A DNA stretch of 23,264 bases from Bacteroidales bacterium (lineage in GTDB: Bacteria > Bacteroidota > Bacteroidia > Bacteroidales > P3). The notes beneath the pieces are model-generated. The model was not told the origin of the DNA. It made no database searches and saw only the letters and a program-made list of their open reading frames with translations. Location: assembly GCA_900771365.1 (NCBI GenBank), contig CAAGNU010000286.1:1-23264 (forward strand), written 5' to 3'. Position 1 is the first letter of the stretch. Every line of letters starts with the position of its first letter. Positions 6,686 through 13,769 of the stretch are shown in pieces. The translations under genes were made by a program, and so were the position numbers.

Positions 6686-8377
6686 TTATTTTGTGATGAT
6701 GAATTTGCGGATGATGGTCTCACCATTCTGGAGGCTGACACGCATGGTGTAGGTGCCCTTGCTGAGGTTGGAGACATTCATGAGGCTCTTGTTGCCAAGG
6801 TTGCGGCTGACGAGAACCTGCTGGCCGAGGGTGTTAAAGATAGCGACCTCGCTGATGTTCTGATCGCTTTCGATGTTAAGCTGACCGACGGTGGGGTTAG
6901 GATAGAGAGAGACGTTGGTGCCCTCAATGCCGTTGATGCCGACAAAGGTGACGATAGTGATCCAGCTGGTATCGTGGCAAGCAAAACCGTTTTCGGGATA
7001 GTTGTAGGTGGCTTCGAGAGCGACATCGATGTTGCCCTGGACGTTGGGGATAACAAGGGTATCAGCAGTAGAGGTCTGGTTGCCGTATGACCACTTATAG
7101 GAAGCGCCTTCAGTGCAGGTGGGGAAGAGAACAGCCGTATCGCCGGCGTTGAGGTTCCACTCGCCATTGATGGCGGAGATAACGGGAGACTTCTGGATAG
7201 TGAGCATCAGCGTCATCAAGCTGTCGCAGCCGAAAGTATCGACGGAGAAGGCCTGGCTAGGAGCGGTAGTGGGGGTCTTATAGTAGGTCTTCTTATTCAT
7301 GTTCCAGTAGAAGCTGTCGCAAGCATTGGCGTATGTGGTGTCATAACCAGACTTGTGGATGGTGACGTTGATGTGGATGGTGCTGTCGTAGCATCTTGCC
7401 CATCTGTGGTCAACAACCAAAGTGTCGAATACCTGAGTTTCGGAGAATCTCTTGACGGTGCTGCCGCTGAAAGAGCTGATGGTGAAGAGGAGGTTGTTGC
7501 AGCCTTCGATAGCAGTATCTTTGGTGTTAATACGAGAGGGTTTAATCTTAAGGTTGATGGAGCGATAGGTCACGCAGTGGGTAGTGGCGTTAGTATCGAG
7601 GACGCTGTAGATGCCGCTTGTGGTGTAAGTGGTGCCGCGCCAAGCCTTGGAGGCGCAAGCGGAGTCGGACTGCATAGTAGCGGTGTCGACAACGATGGTG
7701 AGGTGCAGGGTGTGCAGCGTGTCGCAGCCAGAGACGGAATCATGGGTATTGAAAGTATAGTTGCCCGTGGTGCCATAGGAGGTGCCGTGCCAAGTATAGT
7801 CGCCGCAATGCTCGACAGACTCGTCAACATTCATCGTGGTGACGATGCTGAGGTTGAGGCGGTCGATGTGGGTGCAGCCGAACAGGGAGCCTTCCACCGG
7901 GACGAAAGTTGTATCGTCATACACGCCAGTGACGGTATAAGTAGTGTCGTGCCAAGTGTATTCGCCACAAGTGTTAGCGGAGAAATTGTCGACCTCAGTA
8001 CGAGAAATCGAGAGGTGAAGGTTAAAGATACTGTCGCAAATGCCAGCAGTAGCATTGCCAGAGACAGTGTCAGCATACCAGCCAGAGGCATGATATGTGG
8101 TGCCATGCCAAGAGTAGGAGCAACGGTCGCTAGAGATAGTTTCAGTCTGAACATACTGGCCGTTCACAGTCAAGTTGAGGACAAAGAGCGTGTCGTTTGT
8201 CGCATTGAGGAATGTGACCACGGTATCGGTGGTGAAGGTTTCGCCGGTCACACCCCAAGTGTAGGTCTCACATGCCGTAACGTTTTGTGGGTTGACAATA
8301 AGATTGGAAGCGCTCTGAGCCATGGTGAGAGGCATGAAAGCAGCGACCAATAATAGACTTAATAATGCTTTTTTCAT
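6686..8377 (-). CDS. T9SS-exported repeat protein with type A sorting domain
   Basis: The 563-aa protein has a signal peptide (1-20, ending TMA before Gln21) and a C-terminal type A T9SS sorting domain (about 488-563) with the signature SLYPNPTVGQLNIES, IFNTLGQQV, LSKGTYTMRV and the final GETIIRKFIITK. Between them are about seven imperfect repeats of 50-60 residues, each opening with Cys (36, 86, 137, 191, 241, 293, 353). The repeats follow a C-x-x-Y-x-W-H-G-T-x-Y start, a second Cys near CD(S/T), and a closing L-x-L-x-I strand. A PKD-like stretch follows (about 400-475). No catalytic domain is visible, so an adhesive, structural or ligand-binding role at the cell surface is likely. It has its own promoter (8470-8477) and terminator. 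Confidence 0.9.
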   Translation of the reverse strand: MKKALLSLLLVAAFMPLTMAQSASNLIVNPQNVTACETYTWGVTGETFTTDTVVTFLNATNDTLFVLNLTVNGQYVQTETISSDRCSYSWHGTTYHASGWYADTVSGNATAGICDSIFNLHLSISRTEVDNFSANTCGEYTWHDTTYTVTGVYDDTTFVPVEGSLFGCTHIDRLNLSIVTTMNVDESVEHCGDYTWHGTSYGTTGNYTFNTHDSVSGCDTLHTLHLTIVVDTATMQSDSACASKAWRGTTYTTSGIYSVLDTNATTHCVTYRSINLKIKPSRINTKDTAIEGCNNLLFTISSFSGSTVKRFSETQVFDTLVVDHRWARCYDSTIHINVTIHKSGYDTTYANACDSFYWNMNKKTYYKTPTTAPSQAFSVDTFGCDSLMTLMLTIQKSPVISAINGEWNLNAGDTAVLFPTCTEGASYKWSYGNQTSTADTLVIPNVQGNIDVALEATYNYPENGFACHDTSWITIVTFVGINGIEGTNVSLYPNPTVGQLNIESDQNISEVAIFNTLGQQVLVSRNLGNKSLMNVSNLSKGTYTMRVSLQNGETIIRKFIITK

Positions 8378-8469
8378 CTTCTGAAAATTAATTAGTTTAT
8401 CTTTTATTTATTTATTATCAATTTATTAATGTTGTTATAGACTCACATTGTGTGTGCGACTACAACATG

Positions 8470-8477
8470 CAAAGATA
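8470..8477 (-). promoter_or_regulatory. Bacteroidota -7 box for the T9SS cargo gene
   Basis: On the minus strand the bases read TATCTTTG, an exact match to TAnnTTTG, preceded by an A/T-rich tract. It lies about 93 nt upstream of the start at 8377, giving a leader of roughly 85 nt. Confidence 0.7.
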
Positions 8478-8553
8478 GCATTTTTTTTTGAAATAGGAAT
8501 ATTTTTTTTATAAAATGCAGAAAATACTCTCCTATGCGGCCTCTTTTGCGGGG

Positions 8554-9975
8554 CTATTTGAGGACCAATTCGGCAACATTTTCGACATGCTGAGTGTGGG
8601 GGAACATGTCCACGGGCTGGATACGTGCCACGCTATATTTGGCGGAAAGCAGTTCCAAGTCGCGGGCCTGCGTGGCGGGGTTGCAGCTCACATAGACAAT
8701 CTTTCGCGGCTGCATCACGAGCAGCTGTGCCACCACCTTCTCGTGCATTCCTGCACGCGGAGGGTCGGTGATGACCACGTCGGGCTGGCCGTGCTGGGCC
8801 ACGAACTCGGGCGTGAGCACCTGCGCCATATCACCAGCATGAAACTCGGTGTTTCCAATACCGTTGAGCTGGGCATTCTCGCGGGCTGCCACGATAGAGT
8901 CCTCCACATACTCGATGCCCACCACGCGGCGGCAGAGATGCGAGAGGAAGAGCGCTATTGTGCCCGTGCCTGTATAGAGGTCGTAGACCACATCCTCGGG
9001 CTTAAGTTGTGCAAACTGAGCCACAAAGCTATAGAGCCGCTGAGCCTGGGGCGAATTGGTCTGATAGAAGGTCTGGGGACGGATGGTGAAATGCAGCGCC
9101 CGAGAGCCTTCGAAGCCCTCCATCAGTTCCTCAACATGGTCCTTGCCAGCGTAGGTCACCGAGGGAAGGTCGGAATAAGAATCGTTCATCTTATCGTTGA
9201 AGATATACTGCAGCGAGCTGATTTGCGGGAACTTATCTCGGACATACGCCATCAAGTCCTCCCAACCAGGGTAATACTCGGCAATCACCAGCACCACCAT
9301 CCATTCTCCTGTGCTGGTGTTGCGAATAATGAGGTTGCGAAGGCAGCCCGTATGATTGCGAATATCATAATAAGGTATCTCATGCTCCACTGCATAGTCG
9401 CGGACAGCAAGGCGGATCTGGTTGCTGAGGTCGTCCTGCAAGACACAGTGCTCAATGTTCAGCACCTTGTCGAACAGCGTCGGGATATGGAATCCCAGAG
9501 CGCCGGGCTCGGCAGGGGCATCGGGAGCGGGAGGAAGGTCGTGCCAAGCCTTGGTGGAAAAGGTGAACTCCAGCTTGTTACGATAGTAATATATCTTTTC
9601 GGAGCCGCATATAGGCTGCATGCCAGAGCAATCGACATGGCCGAGGCGCTCCAAGTTGTCCCTCACCTGCTGCTGCTTGGCGGCAAGCTGTTCCTCATAC
9701 TTGAGGTTCTGCCATCTGCATCCTCCGCAAGTGCCGAAATGGGGGCACCTCAGCTCGGCACGTTTATCCGAAAGCTGCTTCACCTCCACCACACGGCCCT
9801 CGGCATAGCTCTTCTTCTTTTTAATGATTTTAATGTCGGCCACATCGCCCGGCACCACGAATGGGACAAAAATAACCATCCCGTCCACGCGGGCTATGGC
9901 CTTGCCCTCGGCACCGATATCGGTGATGAGGACATTCTCGAGTATGGGTTGCTCCTTTGTTTTTCTCATCTTCAT
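8554..9975 (-). CDS. rlmD: 23S rRNA (uracil-C5)-methyltransferase, RlmD/RumA family
   Basis: This SAM-dependent enzyme methylates C5 of a uridine in 23S rRNA. Starting at 9975 gives 473 aa (MKMRKTKEQP). The open frame continues to 10020, but those 15 extra residues (EQYFFFYTQPIFWY) do not resemble the family. Domains in order are: an N-terminal TRAM fold (about 12-65); the Fe-S cysteines C77, C83, C86 in CPHFGTCGGCRWQ and C177 in IEHCVLQ; a central insert; QTNSPQAQRLY; the SAM site DLYTGTGTI (332-340); DPPRAG (404-409); and the catalytic Cys431 in YVSCNPATQARDL. Which uridine is modified (E. coli U1939 or U747 equivalent) cannot be decided from sequence. rpmH lies just upstream on the same strand. 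Confidence 0.93.
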   Translation of the reverse strand: MKMRKTKEQPILENVLITDIGAEGKAIARVDGMVIFVPFVVPGDVADIKIIKKKKSYAEGRVVEVKQLSDKRAELRCPHFGTCGGCRWQNLKYEEQLAAKQQQVRDNLERLGHVDCSGMQPICGSEKIYYYRNKLEFTFSTKAWHDLPPAPDAPAEPGALGFHIPTLFDKVLNIEHCVLQDDLSNQIRLAVRDYAVEHEIPYYDIRNHTGCLRNLIIRNTSTGEWMVVLVIAEYYPGWEDLMAYVRDKFPQISSLQYIFNDKMNDSYSDLPSVTYAGKDHVEELMEGFEGSRALHFTIRPQTFYQTNSPQAQRLYSFVAQFAQLKPEDVVYDLYTGTGTIALFLSHLCRRVVGIEYVEDSIVAARENAQLNGIGNTEFHAGDMAQVLTPEFVAQHGQPDVVITDPPRAGMHEKVVAQLLVMQPRKIVYVSCNPATQARDLELLSAKYSVARIQPVDMFPHTQHVENVAELVLK

Positions 9976-10075
9976 ATACCAAAATATAGGTTGGGTATAA
10001 AAAAAGAAGTACTGCTCCACAATACTTCTTTTTCTCTTTGCAAAGAGTCTATTTTTTCAATCCGATGTTCGATTT

Positions 10076-10222
10076 TTATCGTTCGTCGGAGACACTCAGT
10101 TTTTTTCTGCCTTTTTTGCGGCGAGCAGCCAAAACTTTGCGTCCATTAGCGGTTGACATTCTCTGACGAAAACCATGCTTATTGACTCTTTTTCTGCGTG
10201 ATGGTTGAAATGTTCTCTTCAT
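10076..10222 (-). CDS. rpmH: 50S ribosomal protein L34
   Basis: The 48-aa product reads MKRTFQPSRRKRVNKHGF, then RQRMSTANGRKVLAARRKKG, then RKKLSVSDER. This is the near-invariant L34 sequence: very basic, with the KRTFQPS start and the MSTANGRKVLAARRKKGR core. L34 is a component of the large ribosomal subunit. The gene is shorter than usual ORF-calling cut-offs. An exact -7 box (10245-10252) lies 22 nt upstream of the ATG, so the leader is very short. rnpA, the usual neighbour of rpmH, is absent; rlmD follows after about 100 nt. Confidence 0.97.
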   Translation of the reverse strand: MKRTFQPSRRKRVNKHGFRQRMSTANGRKVLAARRKKGRKKLSVSDER

Positions 10223-10244
10223 TTTTTCTCAAATTTTGGAGTTG

Positions 10245-10252
10245 CAAAAGTA
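10245..10252 (-). promoter_or_regulatory. Bacteroidota -7 box for rpmH
   Basis: The minus strand reads TACTTTTG, an exact TAnnTTTG match, 22 nt upstream of the rpmH start, with a long A tract upstream. Confidence 0.75.
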
Positions 10253-10377
10253 CGAATTTTTTTTCAATTAACAACAAAAATTTTATCATTTTATTTTCGC
10301 AAACAAAGTAAAACAATGATATTCAGTGGAATAAAAAATAAAAATAATTATTTTTTTCTCGGTTCAAAAAAAAACTG

Positions 10378-10385
10378 TACCTTTG
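10378..10385 (+). promoter_or_regulatory. Bacteroidota -7 box for the TPR-secG operon
   Basis: TACCTTTG matches TAnnTTTG exactly and ends 36 nt before the GTG start at 10422. The region 10253-10377 between it and the divergent rpmH promoter is extremely A/T-rich and holds no gene I can support. Confidence 0.75.
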
Positions 10386-10421
10386 CAAACTGAAATATTG
10401 ATGTAAAAAGTTGTTAATCTA

Positions 10422-11114
10422 GTGGATAAAAACTGTTTCTGCAAATTAATGGAGCATCCCGAGGCCCTCACTTCCGAGGAATGGAGCAAGCTGCGGCAAG
10501 AGCGCGACAGATACCCATTCTGCTCGCCCCTGCAAGTGCTCTCGCTCCTGGCCGACAAGCTTGCCGGCGCCCCCTTTTGGGAGCGGCAGGGCCTCCCCCG
10601 CGTGACATTATATATGAACCAGGCCGACCGCCTCTACGAGCAGCTCGAGGGCATTCCTACCCCCTCCTTCCGTCCGCCCCAGGAAGCGAAGCCAGAGCGA
10701 AGCTACAGCGAAGCTGCAGCGAAGCTACCACCCCCCGCAAACGGGGCTCACATGGATGCCGCTGAAGCGGACGACGACTTCGACGTGCTGCAAGAGATCA
10801 ACGCCTACCAGGAAGTCTCTTTTAAGACCGCTCCCAAGAGCGTTATCCTAACCAATTTTTTGGAAAAAGACGGTGGACTGAACCTTTCCGAAGGCACTTT
10901 TGACAGCACTCCCGTGCAAGAACTTGCGAAAAAAAGCATTTCTTTGGAAAATTCGTTAGAATCTGAAACTCTTGCACTTATACTCGAAAAACAAGGCAAA
11001 ATAGCCCAAGCTATCGCCATGTATGAAAAATTAATAGTCAAATATCCCGAAAAAAGTCGTACCTTTGCAGTTCGAATATCTACATTAAAAACGCAATTAA
11101 CTAACGAAAAATAA
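10422..11114 (+). CDS. TPR-like protein preceding secG
   Basis: The 230-aa protein starts with GTG (next in-frame Met at residue 10). The N-terminal helical region (about 9-78) has EHPEALTSEEWSKLRQERDRYPF, and a Pro/Ala/Glu-rich linker (about 79-125) follows. The C-terminal half carries one TPR-like helix pair at about 182-215 (ETLALILEKQGKIAQAIAMYEKLIVKYPEKS). Proteins of this shape commonly sit directly upstream of secG in Bacteroidales, and the 18-nt gap to secG implies co-transcription and perhaps a link to secretion. The exact function is unknown. The linker is encoded by four 11-nt tandem repeats (10686-10729), whose period is not a multiple of three. Confidence 0.82.
   Translation: MDKNCFCKLMEHPEALTSEEWSKLRQERDRYPFCSPLQVLSLLADKLAGAPFWERQGLPRVTLYMNQADRLYEQLEGIPTPSFRPPQEAKPERSYSEAAAKLPPPANGAHMDAAEADDDFDVLQEINAYQEVSFKTAPKSVILTNFLEKDGGLNLSEGTFDSTPVQELAKKSISLENSLESETLALILEKQGKIAQAIAMYEKLIVKYPEKSRTFAVRISTLKTQLTNEK
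10686..10729 (+). repeat. Four 11-nt tandem repeats inside the TPR-like gene
   Basis: Units begin at 10686, 10697, 10708 and 10719 with GCGAAGC; the full 11-nt units are GCGAAGCCAGA, GCGAAGCTACA, GCGAAGCTGCA and GCGAAGCTACC. They encode residues 89-103. Because 11 is not divisible by 3, a change of one copy would shift the reading frame. Confidence 0.8.
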
Positions 11115-11132
11115 TAATAAAAAATAAACACA

Positions 11133-11492
11133 ATGTATCCTGTTATTGTTATCCTTATCCTGCTTGTATGCGTGCTTTTGGCCGTTGCTGTTTTGGTTCA
11201 GAACTCTAAAGGTGGCGGACTTGCTGCCAACTTCAGCGCCCCTAACCAGATTATGGGCGTCCGCAAAACCACTGAGACCATCGAGAAAATCACCTGGGGC
11301 CTCGCCATCGCTCTCGTAGTCCTCTCTCTCGCAGCCACCATCGCCATCCCTCGCCATAGTGCCGAGGCCGAAATCAACTCCAGCATCGATGTGAACGCTG
11401 CCAAGAGCGTGACCGCAGCTCCCGCACCCGCAGCTCCCGCAGCTGCCGAGGCTGCCGCTGAAGCCGCTGCTGAAGCTCCCGTAGCCGAATAA
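11133..11492 (+). CDS. secG: Preprotein translocase subunit SecG
   Basis: The 119-aa protein has the SecG plan of two membrane helices (about 3-23 and 53-72) joined by a cytoplasmic loop with the conserved VQNSKGGGLAANFSAPNQIM. It is the accessory subunit of SecYEG and assists SecA-driven export across the inner membrane. The last 30 residues are an unusual Ala/Pro/Glu tail (AAPAPAAPAAAEAAAEAAAE), a low-complexity extension seen in Bacteroidota SecG but not in E. coli. It follows the TPR-like gene by 18 nt and ends at a strong terminator (11516-11551). Confidence 0.95.
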   Translation: MYPVIVILILLVCVLLAVAVLVQNSKGGGLAANFSAPNQIMGVRKTTETIEKITWGLAIALVVLSLAATIAIPRHSAEAEINSSIDVNAAKSVTAAPAPAAPAAAEAAAEAAAEAPVAE

Positions 11493-11515
11493 GCATTTAC
11501 AACTCAAGCAAACAT

Positions 11516-11551
11516 AAGGAGATTCGCCCTCAAAGGCGAACCTCCTTTTTT
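11516..11551 (+). terminator. Intrinsic terminator after secG
   Basis: AAGGAG-A-TTCGCC pairs with GGCGAA-C-CTCCTT (one A-C mismatch) around a 6-nt loop, followed by a run of T. It ends the TPR-secG transcript 24 nt after the secG stop. Confidence 0.9.
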
Positions 11552-11600
11552 CGCCATAAGAAGTCGTTCGCAAGTGTAGCATAATCTTTTATAAAAGAAA

Positions 11601-13157
11601 ATGTTAGAAAACGTAGTACGATATATCCTCTCCCATTTCCCCCACACTCCCACGGGCGGCCAGCTCGCGGCATGTGAGGCCATGGTGGATTTCCTCTACG
11701 ACCCCGACCCGCTCTCCACCTTCGTTCTCAAAGGCTATGCCGGCACGGGCAAGACATCCCTTGTGAGCGCCCTCATCCAGTCCGCCCAAGGCCTCCACAT
11801 CAAGACCCTCCTCCTCGCGCCCACAGGCCGAGCCGCCAAGGTGCTATCCGGCTACTCCGGCAAACCCGCCTACACCATCCATAAGAAGATTTACCAGACC
11901 ATCACAGATGCTAACGGCCTCGTCCGCATGGCCCGTGCCCTCAACAAGCATACCTATACCCTCTTCATCGTCGACGAGGCCTCAATGATAGGACTCGCCA
12001 GCGAGGACAACCCGCGCCGCAACCTTCTGGAGGACCTGATAGATTACGTACAAGAAGGCAGCCATTGCAGGCTCATGCTCATCGGCGATACGGCACAGCT
12101 ACCGCCCGTGGGAGCCTCCGAGAGCCCCGCGCTCGACCTCGATTACCTCAGTTCCATCGCACAACTCAAGATACATCACTACCAGCTCACCGAGGTGGTC
12201 CGACAGGACAGCCTCTCAGGCATCCTCCTCAATGCCACCCTTCTGCGCCAGCAGATAGCCCAGCTCTACCCCGAAGAGCCGCCCGACATGCCTCTCTTTG
12301 ACATCACGGACTACGACGACATCATGCGCCTCGGCGGCGAAGAGCTAGAGGATGTGCTCAACGAAGCCTACGAATCGGGCAGCATCGAACAGGCCGTCAT
12401 CATCACCCGCAGCAACAAGCGAGCCAACCTCTTTAACCAAGAAATCCGCAACCGTGTGCTTTTCCGAGAGGAAGAGGTGAACGCTGGAGACTACCTCATG
12501 GTGGTGAAGAACAACTATTTTTGGCTTGACCCCGAAAGCGATATCGGCTTTATCGCAAACGGCGACATCGTGGAAGTGCTCAGCATACGCAACCACCAGG
12601 AGCTCTACGGCTTCCACTTCGTGGACGCGACCATGCGCTTCGTGGACTATCCCGACGCCCCGACACAGGACTGCAAACTCATCCTCGAAACGCTCCACAG
12701 CGAGTCGCCCTCGCTCTCACGCGAAGAGGCTCAGCGACTTTTCGACGCCGTGATGGAGGACTATGCCGACCTCCCAAGCCGTGCCGACCAAATCAAGGCA
12801 GTGAAAAGCGACCCTTATTTCAACGCCCTGCAAATCAAGTTCGCCTACGCCCTCACCTGCCATAAGACTCAGGGCGGACAATGGGACACGGTGATTATCG
12901 ACCAGGGCTATCTCACTGACGATATGCTCGACAAAGAGTACCTTCGCTGGCTCTACACCGCCGTGACCCGTGCCACAAGGAAGGTCTACTTCCTCAATTT
13001 CCGCGACCAATTCTTCGATAGCACAGACATCTCTGAGTCCAACAACTTAGACGAGGAGGGTGACAACGCCTTCAATGATTCCAACAGCCACATCGGGCTC
13101 TACGGAAACGATGATTTCTGCTGCGACTTCCGCAACGACTATGACGGGGACGACTAA
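11601..13157 (+). CDS. RecD-like superfamily 1 DNA helicase
   Basis: This 518-aa ATP-dependent helicase is of the short RecD2/Dda-like (AAA_30 plus UvrD_C_2) type. In order: TGGQLAACEA (Q-motif region), Walker A GYAGTGKT (45-52), motif Ia APTGRAAK (73-80), Walker B IVDEASMI (123-130), motif III LIGDTAQLPPVG (160-171), a central RQDSLSGILLNATLLRQQ, then the C-terminal CHKTQGGQWDTVII (420-433) and motif VI YTAVTRATRKVY (452-463). The tail is acidic (ending DYDGDD). Such helicases translocate 5'-3' on single-stranded DNA and act in recombination or replication-fork processing; there are no RecB or RecC genes beside it. It is monocistronic, starting 49 nt after the secG terminator. Confidence 0.9.
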   Translation: MLENVVRYILSHFPHTPTGGQLAACEAMVDFLYDPDPLSTFVLKGYAGTGKTSLVSALIQSAQGLHIKTLLLAPTGRAAKVLSGYSGKPAYTIHKKIYQTITDANGLVRMARALNKHTYTLFIVDEASMIGLASEDNPRRNLLEDLIDYVQEGSHCRLMLIGDTAQLPPVGASESPALDLDYLSSIAQLKIHHYQLTEVVRQDSLSGILLNATLLRQQIAQLYPEEPPDMPLFDITDYDDIMRLGGEELEDVLNEAYESGSIEQAVIITRSNKRANLFNQEIRNRVLFREEEVNAGDYLMVVKNNYFWLDPESDIGFIANGDIVEVLSIRNHQELYGFHFVDATMRFVDYPDAPTQDCKLILETLHSESPSLSREEAQRLFDAVMEDYADLPSRADQIKAVKSDPYFNALQIKFAYALTCHKTQGGQWDTVIIDQGYLTDDMLDKEYLRWLYTAVTRATRKVYFLNFRDQFFDSTDISESNNLDEEGDNAFNDSNSHIGLYGNDDFCCDFRNDYDGDD

Positions 13158-13321
13158 CCCGCATACAAAATCAAAGGCAACAGGACAATCCTCGCCCAAA
13201 CAATCTACAGCAGCATTTTTTGTATGGAAACATGCTATTCTGCATTACCGCTTTGCAGGTTTTCTAATGTCCCTTAATAATAAATAATTCATCTTTTTTT
13301 TTCTATGTCAAAAAAAAAGTG

Positions 13322-13329
13322 TAATTTTG
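13322..13329 (+). promoter_or_regulatory. Bacteroidota -7 box of the structured RNA gene
   Basis: TAATTTTG matches TAnnTTTG exactly and is preceded by A and T tracts (13294-13318). It predicts a transcript start near 13334-13338, where the long-range pairing of the RNA described at 13336-13592 begins. Positions 13158-13321 hold no gene or clear terminator that I can see. Confidence 0.75.
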
Positions 13330-13335
13330 CACCTT

Positions 13336-13592
13336 GAAACAGACCGCGAGGCATGGCCTGCAAGAAAGCGCATCTGAGCTAATTCCGACTATGTGAACTT
13401 CGACACTTCACCCAAATACCTAGGAATTATAAGAATGACGCTCGCTTGGTTGTATCGTGATAACCAACGATATAGCACAAGTGGAGTAGTTTCCACTCTT
13501 ATCTAGGTAAAGGAAGTCGAAGTCCCACATAGAAGATTCGAGTGAGGATGAACAACTCCACTTTCTTATACCTAATAATCATGCACATTTTT
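13336..13592 (+). ncRNA. ssrS: Long rod-like structured RNA, candidate 6S RNA of Bacteroidota
   Basis: A promoter is followed by about 255 nt that fold, by eye, into one extended hairpin. Paired segments from outside in are: 13351-13355 with 13580-13584 (GCATG/CATGC); 13362-13368 with 13561-13567 (AAGAAAG/CTTTCTT); 13371-13374 with 13547-13550; a large internal loop of 14 nt on each side (13375-13388 and 13533-13546); 13389-13395 with 13526-13532 (CTATGTG/CACATAG); 13397-13404 with 13516-13523 (ACTTCGAC/GTCGAAGT); 13417-13423 with 13503-13509 (TACCTAG/CTAGGTA); and 13429-13433 with 13498-13502. Apical hairpins lie at 13446-13467 and about 13480-13497. The 3' end is a T run (13588-13592). No coding potential is seen. 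A long rod with one large bubble is the form of 6S RNA, which binds housekeeping RNA polymerase, and a Bacteroidales-specific version is known. The 6S name is an inference from shape. Positions 13593-13769 hold the leader of the next gene and nothing else I can support. Confidence 0.68.
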
Positions 13593-13769
13593 GAGTTGTT
13601 GCAGTGCAAAAAATAAAGAATTGTTATATGGACACACTCCAGCTAACAAAAATTCTTCAGCACAAACTAATGGCCGTGATGCCGTCTTGGCATTGCGAGC
13701 ATTCTTTGTCTGCATTCCCAAGCATTCTGACACAAACAACAATTAAAAATAAATTTAAATCAAACTCTT

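Noticed and set aside
8515..10149. Plus-strand open frame of 544 codons opposite rlmD
   Set aside because: It is longer than rlmD but has no domain or signal and mirrors the codon pattern of rlmD, whose Fe-S, SAM and catalytic motifs are all intact on the other strand. It also overlaps rpmH.
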